From: Cerrena zonata | Taxonomy: Eukaryota > Basidiomycota > Agaricomycetes > Polyporales > Cerrenaceae | Assembly: GCA_038087015.1 (NCBI GenBank) | Contig: JASBNA010000006.1 | Coordinates: forward strand, 1,426,001-1,490,000 | DNA: 64,000 bases | Direction: 5' to 3' | Shown here: in pieces, positions 45,858 to 55,691 of the stretch | Position numbering within the stretch: position 1 is the first letter of the stretch | Layout: each line of letters opens with the position of its first letter | The notes under the pieces: generated by a model | What the model saw: the letters and a program-made list of their open reading frames with translations, nothing else | Databases searched by the model: none | Told to the model about the DNA's origin: nothing | Translations under genes and position numbers: made by a program

Positions 45858-46995
45858 TTACTGGAGTTGGGAATCCTGGTCATTGCTTTCTTGCATTGCT
45901 AGACAAACATCTACACCTCGAGTGAACCCTTCAATGAAGTCGTCGGGGGAATGAGTCAGTAAAAAGTCCATATACTGCCAGTCGGGGTCGTCATCGGATT
46001 GCATCGTGTCTGGGCCTGTCACCGAATAGTAAGGCTTGTTGCAGCCGTAATCATTATCATCAACTTGAGCTTCAGCTTGTGAGGGAACAGTAACATAACA
46101 TTGACATTAGAAGTTGATGCTGCCGTGGAAAGTGAAGCACTATCCTGGGGTTTAGACGAACTGCGCAAGGGTATGTTTTCCGGTCTGATGTCTTTGAACT
46201 TTTCAATCAGAAGCAGGTTTTCATCCCTGTGACGCCAGTACGGGATCCTGTCGGTTAAGACGAACTCTTGTTTCTGTTGTTCAAAATCAAAATCTGTCAC
46301 GCTAGCGTTTAAAGGTAAGCAAAGGTGTCATATATATATATATATAATGCCCTCTTACCCATGTACTTTTTCCGCGTGTATCTCCAGGTTCGACTTCTGT
46401 GGTGACCAGTATCGGCAGGCTGTACCCCCAAAGGGGCAATACCAAACACTAATAGCATGTCATGTCACTGAAATAGCCCGATTAAAAGTACATAGGACTT
46501 ACTATGCAATCCAGGTGGCATCGGTTCTTGTGCTTGGATACTTCGAAAAGAGATACTCCAGAATCGACTTCTTGTCAGTGAGCCTGCCACTTCCAGTATA
46601 GAAGCCTTTTGCTAGGCGTCGGGGCTTAGAGAAATAATATAATGTATCTAAGCGTTACCCATAAATGCGGGTCGCAAAATATGATACTCACTGTTTCGTT
46701 ATTGCCGGCTGGTGCAGTCGAAGACAAATGGTTGGGAGGCACAGGATCCGAAGTACTACATGCTTGATGATTATGTCCCACTCCAGAGTCTCCAGGTCCG
46801 TTTACGAAGAGATTCGGAGGCGCAAATGGAGACTGATGAGATTGAGGGAGGCTGAAACCGATGGGCGGTCAGATATCATGTAAATCTAGATTACAGGACG
46901 TACGAAGAGTCAATGATGACTTACCCAGTTTGCTCACAGGATGTGTCATGACATCCAGAGTCGTGGTCGCGATTTCCAGAGTATTCGTCTGACAT
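45858..46995 (-). pseudogene. C2H2-like zinc-finger paralog with a frameshift in the tail
   Basis: The start MSDEYSGNRDHDSGCHDTSC is at 46995. Exons then encode a polar region (SGVGHNHQACSTSDPVPPN), RLTDKKSILEYLFSKYPSTR and the finger C-x6-C-x12-H-x4-H (CPFGGTACRYWSPQKSNLEI, then HAEKVH). The tail exon begins DFDFEQQKQEFVLTDRIPYW. These match the C-terminal half of the gene at 42588-44675. Near 46105 the frame is lost. A one-base shift would resume VPSQAEAQVDDNDYG and run to a TAA at 45858 that aligns with the end of the paralog. Without the shift the protein stops at 46019, after the conserved part, so the product may still be partly functional. It lacks the ubiquitin-like N-terminus. Confidence 0.7.
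46331..46347. repeat. AT dinucleotide tract in an intron
   Basis: A short (AT)n run lies in the intron that follows the zinc-finger exon of the minus-strand gene. Confidence 0.8.
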
Positions 46996-47137
46996 GGAAG
47001 GTTAAGACTTGTGTTATGTACAATAAATGGAAGGATTGTTGACGTTGCTGGTCGAGAGCGCAGGGGAGGAGGAGATGTGAATGGATATGAGGGAGCTTGG
47101 GTTTGTCCTTTATAGATGCATCAATACCAGGAAGGGG

Positions 47138-47226
47138 CCATGGCCAAGTTGGCCATGGTCGAAGAACGGGCTCGCGCTCAAGAACTGCTCAAGCTAGCTT
47201 AAGAGCAGCTTAAAACTTGAGTTCTT
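47138..47226. repeat. Cluster of inverted repeats
   Basis: CCATGGCC (47138-47145) and GGCCATGG (47151-47158) form a hairpin. Next, AAGAACT (47180-47186) pairs with AGTTCTT (47220-47226). Nested inside are CTGCTC (47185-47190) pairing with GAGCAG (47203-47208), and the palindrome AAGCTAGCTT at 47191-47200. The cluster lies about 140-230 bp upstream of the start at 46995. Confidence 0.75.
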
Positions 47227-47797
47227 AAGACAAGGCAGTCTCCCGCAAGATCGGGGAAACTTCGTTGCACCCGGTTGTCCCTTGCCAGCCTCATCCGAAG
47301 AACCCTATATAAAAAATGACATTTGTAGGGAAGGTAAGAAGGTAACTGTAAGTGTCAACTTGCGGGTCCACAATAAGGATAGAGGAAGGGTTCGACGAGA
47401 TATTAGCGTGACACAAAAGTGGATTTTCCGAAGAGAGAGATTCTCATCTCGTCGAGCTTGGATTTGGTTATGACTTTTGAAAGATGCGATTACGATTGGA
47501 TGATCATTGATTGGTGGGGCGTTTTACGGCAGATCGACCTGAGGTCCAAATCTACTGATGCAACCACCCAAATATGATCGAATGCCATGAATGAAGCGCC
47601 GTTATGTGTGTATGGCCTGGTACTATTATGTCTGGGCCATCAGGGATGATGTCTGGCCCGGATAGTCACAGTAAGACGAAGAGAGTGGACGTTGTGCGCA
47701 TGTCCATCTTGGGAAAAATAAGCAAGACAGGAGCACTGTCGATTCACCGTCTTGATGGCCCCGCGACGTGTACATAAAAGTCGAAAGATTGGCCATA

Positions 47798-47824
47798 GAT
47801 CTTTAGCGTCTACAGCTAAAGATC
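47798..47824. repeat. Perfect 10-bp inverted repeat with 7-nt loop
   Basis: GATCTTTAGC at 47798-47807 is separated by GTCTACA from its exact reverse complement GCTAAAGATC at 47815-47824. No T-run follows, so it is not an obvious polymerase III terminator. Confidence 0.85.
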
Positions 47825-48340
47825 ACGGAGCAAGTTAACGGTCGGTTTCAAGAATTGGAGCGGGTTGAGCGCAATAACTCCCTCTCCTCTGTCATAATTC
47901 GGACGATCGGTGAGGCAAATTAGACTTTCGATCATGATAGGTCGCATAGCATCGATGCAAGCCGCAATAGTAATGGCGTTGGCCATAGCCTACCAACGAG
48001 ACGCATAGGATATTTCTTTCAAAAATTGTTCGGAAAGCGCCGTGAAGTTGGTGTAACTGGAGGGTGTTGAGCAAAATGTTCAGAGTTTAAGATATGATGA
48101 TATCGAATCGTCCCCAGGATTTTTGCAGTTGCCTATACTCGTATTTCAAGTTAGCGTGTGGTTTAATCTGAAGCCTTCAAGACGTGAACCGACCGTCACT
48201 TAGTAGTCTCGATCGATCTTCCATGACTGCTTTGTTTTCGGGAAGATCTCTATGCTACTTGATTAAGACAAATATTGGTCAGTGGGATATGTGAGAGAGT
48301 TTGTGACGAACTTGTTCCAACGTTCTTGAACGCTAAGATA

Positions 48341-48380
48341 GGCGCTAGATATTTACTTAGGCGTTTATCATTCTAGCGCC
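48341..48380. repeat. 9-bp inverted repeat
   Basis: GGCGCTAGA (48341-48349) and TCTAGCGCC (48372-48380) are exact reverse complements 22 bp apart. They lie in the 3' flank of the receptor gene. Confidence 0.75.
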
Positions 48381-48653
48381 GCGGGATTTCATCCAAGTTC
48401 AATAGGTTTTTAGTAGCTGAAGCAGCAATTCATGAAAGCAACGACCATTTCACATCTCTTGATTCAAAGAAGGGGATATCGATATTAGCAGTGTGTTATC
48501 AGACCAAAAGCTGATTATAGAACGATGATAAACAAAACAGTCGTACAAAAAGATATACCTATCGCATAGCGATCTAAAACGAATTGTCCTACTTATACAA
48601 GTATTGTAAACATACAAATTCCAATGTGCAATTGTTCTGATGCCTTTGATTAT

Positions 48654-51046
48654 CTAGAAGTAGCTGCGACCGTCAGGTGTCATTTGGATGGTTGGTGTAC
48701 GGGATGGGCCTTGTTGCAAACGTGGAGTAGAGGTATAGCGACTGGAGAGAGGCGATAGAGCACCCTCGATTGACTCAGTGCTATATGCGGACACAGTTCT
48801 CGGGGTGAGAGGGGTGGCAGGACGAGTGGCGACAGGTTTGGCAGACTTGGACGCCTTCAAGTTCTCCATTGACCTGGAGCGACGACGATAGGATTTGTTA
48901 CGTTGCGCGTTAGCACTCTTCAAGGTGGCAACGGCAAGAGCAGACATTCCGCCAGTTGGACGCTCAGAAGCAGATCTCTGGTGACCAGCGGAACGAACAC
49001 TCTCGACTTGAGACGTGCGTCTGACCAAGTCACCCATATAAGGGCTCAAAGGGACCTCATCGTTATCATCGCTGATACCTGATGAGCTGCTGAAATCGCT
49101 TGAGGAAGAGCTGTAAGAGGGAGATACGGAGTGGAACATGCGGGGGTTGCCAGCACTTCGAATCTCGTCAGCGTAGGTCAAGCGTTGTGCCTTTTCCTCG
49201 TAGATGGCGGCAGATTGAGTGCTGTACATCTTCATGAACGAGTCACGGGCACGACGAGAAGTGGCGGCACCTGGCTCTGGAGTCTTCAAGTTCACCGGAG
49301 TCAGTACATCGATCTCATCATCATCATGGGAAGGAACCTCGATGGTGATCGTGGGGCGGCGGATAACAGGCGACTTTCCCTGACGACGAGGTGCCGGAAG
49401 TCCCAGAGATCTGTTGGAGGTGACTGAGGGTGAACGCTCAACCTCAGGGATGGGGCTGATTGATCGTTGGGAAGATGCTACAGAGCTACCCGAACGACCA
49501 TGGCTGGGGGCAAGCAGATGGCGAGTGGAGCTTGTGGTAGAAACGGAACCATCGCGAGAGTGAGAAGGCATTGACCTTGGAGGTGGGAAGGATCGAGTTG
49601 CAAGCACAGACGAGACGGGGGGAGCAACGTCAACTGGAGAGCGCTCGATTTCGTTTTCCCTAGTACCAAAACTCTTCTCGGGATCATCGGTATTCTCCTG
49701 AGCGTTGGCAAACGCAGGTCCCATAACCCGGAGGGTGTTGTAGAAGAGCAAGACGTTAGCAACGCCTAATAAGTTTTGTGAGACTTTTGGATCTCGAACT
49801 ATGACACAAGTACAAACATACCATTGAGAGCTGAGCAAGCGATTGCGGCAACTCGGAAAGCAAAAGGGGCAGCCATTCCGGAGGTTTCCAACAAGCACAC
49901 AATGACATGAGGAAGAAGCAAGAAAATATAGACTAGATAGATGTAGTGAGGATCAAGCCACACGTTGACGAGCGGATATGACATACCAATAGGATACCAG
50001 AGCATACTCTCAGCGATCGCACCAATAAACTTATGATACTCCGCAGTGCCAATCTGGGAGTTCCATCTCTTGATAGGGTCCAACGTGAACTTCAATCCAC
50101 CCTTGATAGTCAAGGTACCGCGAAGGATGAGGAAAATCAAGGAGTAGAACACAGCAGATACCAGGGAAGCGAAGAAGATCTACAGACCATCATCGCACTA
50201 TAAGCTATCATCACCATGAGACGCATCATTGAGAAACGTACGGGAAGAAGGTGCAATAAAGTTTGGACCTTGGGGTAACGCAACGAGATGCTGCACACGG
50301 AGCCATCAGTACCATAGACTGATCCCGTGCTCAGGGAAAGAGTAGCAGGAATAATTCCTATCAAAGTTAAGTTCAAATAAGACTTCATGAGACCTAACAC
50401 TAAATACATACCTCCCGCGAGGACAAGGATCCACCCAACGACAATTGCAACGTAGGCAAGCCAATGAGGCAATCGACTACGGAGAGCAAGAGTGCAGAAA
50501 GTATGAACAGCAACGGCAGCAGTGAAGTATGCTGAGGCTGTGTCACCAATCTGGGACAGTGCACCTAAAGTTTAATCTGTTGTGAACCAGTTCTCGTCAC
50601 ATCATAAGGGTCAACAATGTACCTTGAGTACTGCAAAGGACATCTGTAGAATTCGAAATGAGCAAATGTCTTGGCATGTCAAGATATTATCGTTATCATA
50701 CCTTCCCTGACGCCACCAAGAATGACCCAGTCGATGTTGATAGCGTATCCGACGCTGCTCATCAAGTTTCCCAAGAGGAGGGAAACGAGATAGAGACCCA
50801 AGTGCGTGCGGAAGAAAATTTGTTCCCGAGTGGGGCCAGATGTAGCACGCTTGACTCTCGCATAGATAGCAATCCCGACGGCCCGAATCCAAACGAAGTT
50901 GATCGCCACGATAGAAAGTATAGCACAGACAATCACAGACTAGTTGGAACTATTAGGAGTGACTCTCAAAATTTGAGTGATACTGTACTCACGATGAGAG
51001 CAGAACCCTGTGCACCCTGGAATTTCTGAAACGATGTTTGGGACAT
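48654..51046 (-). CDS. Seven-TM receptor, Git3/cAMP-receptor-like GPCR
   Basis: This is a plasma-membrane receptor probably coupled to a G-alpha/cAMP pathway. The start MSQTSFQKFQGAQGSALIV is at 51046. Membrane helices follow: AILSIVAINFVWIRAVGIAI, LYLVSLLLGNLMSSVGYAI, a third around DTASAYFTAAVAVHTFCTLA, LAYVAIVVGWILVLAGGMY, a fifth around LHLLPIFFASLVSAVLYSLI, AESMLWYPIVYIFLLLPHVI, and a seventh joined across a splice (ALNGVANVLLFY). A 54-nt intron at 49933-49986 leaves the frame open if retained, so it is easily missed. The long cytosolic tail is Ser/Arg-rich with many possible phosphorylation sites (RDGSVSTTSSTRH, SYRRRSRSMENLKASKSAK). Helix order and the tail fit the Git3 N-terminal-domain family, and the ligand is unknown. 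A fragment of the tail is duplicated at 44950-45367. Confidence 0.82.
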
Positions 51047-51789
51047 TTTCGAAGAAGAATAAAGAAAGAGTAATAAAAGGCTGGGACCTGAGGAGAAGAA
51101 ATGGAATCGAAAGTGAAGAAAGTGTAAAAGAAAGCTCCTCGAAGTCTCGACTGACTGGCAGGTATACGAGCAGTGAAGGTCGTCCTGCGCCTGGTCAAAG
51201 TGGAAGGTCTGGCCGATGCAGACAGGAGGGGACCGGTCCCAGAAAGAACGAAAGAAAGGAAAGGAAAGGAACGTAGATGTCGTGAGCGACGTGGGGGAAA
51301 CCTGGAGAGATTGGCAGGACTTGACAGCGACATCCTGCGATACTTGTTAGTCTCGGACGGCGGCGGAGGCGGTGTCAAACAAGAGATTTTGATATCAGTC
51401 GTTTTGATGCGGTCACTGTGTTTGAGTGTTCGCTCGTTCGTCCGAGCGCTGTGTCTCTGTATGATCAACTATGGCGGGTTGGAGTTGGAGATGCTGACAA
51501 TGCACGCATCCGTGAATAGAACAAGGTAGCCAAAGAAGTTATGCTACATCATCGTGACCAGCAAGGAAGTGGCGAACAGGTATATCAGAACATCTCACAT
51601 CAAATTGAAACGTCACTGTAGCGCTGGTAACGCTGTTGAAAATGGACAACATTGACCTATGTCAACGTAACTCGCCTTAAGCTTCTACAGGATGTGCAAC
51701 AGGGAACGGCTTACTGGGGATTGTTACGGGATCATATGGATACATGAATGATAGAGATATACAGCTACAGGAGGTCTGACTTGTATATG
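51047..51789. other. Receptor upstream region and pol eta 3' flank
   Basis: About 740 bp. The first 300 bp are purine-rich on the plus strand, which makes a pyrimidine-rich leader for the receptor. Nothing else is recognised. Confidence 0.4.
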
Positions 51790-54295
51790 TCAGCGTTTAG
51801 TAAAGAAACGAGCAATTCCCTCGTCTTGCGATTTTGTTTTGAACTTCTTTCGGGGTGGTTTACTATTTGATCTTGATGAAGACGATTGGGGTTTGATAAT
51901 CTTTCTTGGAACATCCAATGGAGTCTCCTTTGCAAGATCTTGAGCGAAATGAAAGTCAGCGTGTTCCATGCGGAGAGCGTCCAATGCATCTTGCTTGCGA
52001 TCAGCATCCAAATCATACATCTCATCTGCCAGAACAATACGCATCCCACACCGTTCACATAGGAAAGAGTTGTTTTCGGACGGTATTTCACCTGTCGAAT
52101 CGTCAGGCAGTGCGGAGACAGTGGGACTAGATGCCCTTTCTCGCTTCATCGAAGTCTTCATGTGGGGACCGTCGGAAGATCGAGGCTTGAAGAAGCCCTC
52201 AATATTTCTTTGACCAGTTTCCATAGAGTCGATGCCGGCAAACGATAAGCTGACACTGGTTACCTTCATTGGCGAAGCCCTCGATTCGTCTGTACCAACA
52301 AGTTCCTTCCACAGCTTGTCACCGGCTGCCGCTATAACGTCAACCGAAGGATCCCGAGTGAAGGGGAAGGGTGCTTGTTTAGAACGAGATTGCTCGTATC
52401 CTGCGAGAGTGTCAGGGCTTTTAGGAAATAGATACGAGGAGGCGAATGATGTACCTTGACGGACGTGAAGAACAATCGATTTGGGCCACAAAGCTGGGAA
52501 GGTTTCTCGGCCTTCTCGGAGGCGTAATGCTAATTCTGCCGCCAATACCCGTATCCAATGATATCCTTGGGCAGCCTTTACGATAGGCTGTGGGAGATTC
52601 TTAGCAGCGAGCATGCTTTTCGTCACAGGAGGCTTTTCCTTTACTGGAAAGTCGCGTATGAGTACAAACATTGAACACATTTGAATGAGAAAAATACCTT
52701 CTGAGCGATCTATACCTCTGTGATACCAAATATTAGAATTATAATAAAGAGCAAGCGAATATTGAAACACGTACCTGAGTAGCTCATAGACCCATATCGA
52801 CTCATCGCCGAACTTGCGCTGGATTTCATCTGACATATAAAGACTCTAAGGAATCCGACCCTAGAATTATAACACCCAACGTACCCAAATTAATAGTTCT
52901 GCTTACAACATGTTATTCATCAACAACGCAATACAAGTGACAGAATCCTTACAGTAAATCGCCAACCGTGTTGACATCGTACTCTTCCGCCAATGCCTTG
53001 CCGAGTTTGCCTCCCAGAAATCTGATCTACTCATTATCAATGGAATGTTGTCTATTGAAAGGAGGGTTGCGCTAACCTTCTGAAAAGGCATTGGTTTGAG
53101 ATAATTTGGTATTGCAGCATTTCGAAGGATAGTCTAAAAGGAGCTATTACATTATAAATTGTAGCTTCGAGATAGAATACATACCTGATTATTTGGTTTC
53201 TTGTATGAGGCGGTGAGCTGTGTCAAAGTCAGCTGCAGGTAAATGTCTGAGATACCAATTGCCCGACCTTAGCAAGAAACTTATTACGAGCTATCCCCTA
53301 AAGATGAGATATTGGTTACCGGTAGTCAACCAAAGGTGATCACAAACGAGCTTACTGCTGATGTGGTATAACCTAATTTCGTGAAGATATCTCGTCGAAC
53401 TTTGTCCATCATCTCGGCAGCTATTGACAATGCGACATCATGCCATGTTTGTTCATCTTGTTCCAGCTGATTTTTTACGGGAAGGCTACCAGTGGAGGTT
53501 GATTCCTCCGGCTGTTCCTGGTTGTCTGGATTGATCGGTACCACAGTCCCACAGCCATTCCAATCAATCGGAGGAGGGGGAGGAAGAGGGGTATCGCGTC
53601 CAAAAGGGGCATCAGGTGGGATCTGGGAAAGATGAGGAAAACGTCGAAGAATCTCTTCCCGAGCAGGCTTAGTAAAGTCGATGAAGGCTTCATCTATGGA
53701 GGCTCGTTCTACGAAAATGTAAATCAATATGGAGAATTGAGCCTGAAGAGTTCCACAAACCTATCTCCCCACCAGGTACGCCATCTTTAAACAGCTGGAT
53801 AACCTTCATACTTTCTCTACGGTAGAGATCTAGCGACACCTTCATTATGATTCAGAAGTTTGGTCCACAACACGTTTCTATACTCACTTTATGTGTCATG
53901 GTGTCTGGGTTAGGCCAGTAGCCAGGTTCCTTCTCCCCCTCCTTATATGTGGCTACATGTACGACGTTCAAATTAGGGCAGCGCTTCTTCGCGTCGTTTA
54001 TGTTGTCCATTCTCGAGATTCCATATTTGCGCGCCGGGTAGTTCACCGCGATCAAAGCTTGCCATTGTAGCACGACAACGGGTTCTGAAGGGTCTATACC
54101 CAGACGCATTTGTTCGCAGGCAGCATAGAATGCATCACTATCACACAATGCAATTACGCGTAAAGGGTCGCGTATCCCTAGGTTGGTCGAGAGGAGATGC
54201 CGATAGGTTATAGGTGTGTATAGATCTTCGAAGTCAGAGTCCGTCGCTTTAGCTTTGCCTTTCCAGATAGATGAAGCTGGTTTCTCTGCTTCCAT
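51790..54295 (-). CDS. RAD30: DNA polymerase eta (Rad30/POLH)
   Basis: This Y-family polymerase replicates past UV photoproducts in the nucleus. The start chosen is ATG 54295 (MEAEKPASSIWKGKAKA). The catalytic acidic motifs are CDSDAFYAACE and ERASIDEAFIDFT. Between them are NYPARKYGISRMDN and the LDLYRRESMKVIQLF helix. The thumb and helix-hairpin region reads GIARNKFLAKLTASYKKPNN, PMPFQK and IRFLGGKLGKALAEEYDV. The C-terminus carries a UBZ-type zinc finger (CERCGMRIVL..RMEHADFHFAQDL) that would bind ubiquitinated PCNA. It ends in a basic stretch and DEGIARFFTKR, a PIP-like box with Asp in place of the usual Gln. All checked exons join in frame with GT-AG introns. The polymerase has a Pro-rich insertion (DTPLPPPPPIDWNG), typical of fungi. 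Confidence 0.94.
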
Positions 54296-54729
54296 GGGTC
54301 CGAGGTATGACAAAAAGAGTAGAAAGTTTGGAGCATTAAAGAAGTACTGAAGAGAACAGTCAAAGACTTGAAATTGCCAAGCCAAAACAACATCAGTACG
54401 TCCGTGTGATATCCAAAAAAGGAAAGTGTTGTGTTCAAAATTGAATTCATCGAGCAGTGGATACATAGTGTAATGTCGTTTCAACTGAGTGTACATGATT
54501 ATTTGTAGGCATATTCATGTATCTGCCCAGGCAGTAGCATTATTGCAGGTGCAATATAAAATCCAATTTATTACAGTTCAGAATATAAAAATAAATTCCA
54601 AGAAAGGTATCAGTACGTATTATGGAATGAGATTAAGGAGCCTTTCGAATGAGTATTTCTAGAAGTTTCAAGCTTGTGCTAGAGGACTGTATATCAGTCT
54701 GGCATCATTCTAATACATTATATAATACA
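54296..54729. promoter_or_regulatory. Upstream region of the pol eta gene
   Basis: 434 bp between the pol eta start and the end of the next gene on the same strand. The pol eta frame is open upstream to 54496 but shows no family similarity there, so I treat it as 5' leader. Confidence 0.4.
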
Positions 54730-55383
54730 TTATAGAAACAATAACTCACCTCCCTCTGCTCTTTTCATAAGTTTGACCAAGTTCATAACCCTCTCGTGTT
54801 CATACTCATGGTGCGTCAAGCCTTTCACATTAGGTCCATGCAAGACCATGTAAGGCGGTAGGGAGTAGATAGCGGGGTATTCTATACCTGTGGCCTCGAA
54901 TTTGCGTTTCGCGTATGTTTCCAGCTGCGTAAGCGCAAAGACACGTTTACGTGAATTGGGGAACCCATAGAACGGTAGTGACGCGATGTCCTTATCAGAC
55001 AATTTGAATTGGGATTTGGCTTTGGAGGATATGTCAGTCTGTCGTAACCAGAAAGAAGAAAAGAAGACGTGTACCATCACTTTTGAATAGTACCTATGGG
55101 TTCTTAATTGTGAGTATGCGGAGACAATGCGTTACGTGGTTATCTTCACCTTGGTACCATCGACATATCTTATACCTCGATAACCATCACCGCCTGTCCA
55201 CTCTTTCAATCCTTCCTCCCAAGATTTAACCTTTTTACGTGTTTCTGCACGTGCAGCAGTTTCGGCCTTTTTTGCAGCCTTTTCAGCATCAGTCAGCTTT
55301 GGGCGCGGTGCAGTGACTCTCTTTGGTTTTGGTGCTGGATCAGCATAAGCGCACATTATTTTTCTTCCGTAGGCTCTAGCCAT
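54730..55383 (-). CDS. Unknown basic protein, possible XPA-like C-terminal segment
   Basis: Two exons (55383-55150 and 55038-54730) give 180 aa. The start is MARAYGRKIMCAYADPAPKP, followed by a Lys/Ala-rich helix (TDAEKAAKKAETAARAETRK) and WEEGLKEWTGGDGYRGIRYV. The second exon continues TDISSKAKSQFKLSDKDIAS, then PFYGFPNSRKRVFALTQLET and ATGIEYPAIYSLPPYMVLHG. The stretch around TKT..AK..F.L.D.D is reminiscent of the start of the XPA C-terminal DNA-binding helix (TKTEAKQEYLLKD in animals). That is a weak resemblance, not an assignment. The stop at 54730 may be replaced by a further splice at GGAG|GTGAGT. It lies between pol eta and the AIF-like gene, with which it shares a short divergent promoter. 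Confidence 0.55.
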
Positions 55384-55691
55384 GATGAGATCCTCGAGAA
55401 TGTAGATGGGTTGTAAGGAAGATGGGAGTTATTTGTTGAGTATATTGGCACAGGTCGCGTACTCAACACGCTCATTAGCGGTGGCGGCTACACGACACGT
55501 TCGGTTTATCTGAGGAATCGGTTCGATTCGAGGCATTTGCGTCATGTGGCATGTCCAATTCCATGACGGTGATTGGTTATGTGAGCTGCTTCGTGACATC
55601 ATTCTGGCAACTGGTGTTGTGAGCTTCCACACCTGTGAGGTTTACAAATAAGCATTCCCGTCCGCAGTATCAATGCGACTCGGAAGTGTGA
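55384..55691. promoter_or_regulatory. Short divergent promoter region
   Basis: 308 bp separate the starts at 55383 (minus) and 55692 (plus). Both genes must share regulatory sequence here. No individual element is assigned. Confidence 0.5.

Larger units (their letters stand above)
46996..48653. other. Intergenic region with several perfect inverted repeats
   Basis: 1.66 kb with no supported gene. It contains the promoter of the zinc-finger paralog and three hairpin-forming sequences listed separately. No family of repeats was recognised. Confidence 0.5.

Noticed and set aside
54296..54496. N-terminal extension of pol eta
   Set aside because: The frame is open, but nothing matches the family before 54295. 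The internal Met is the better start.
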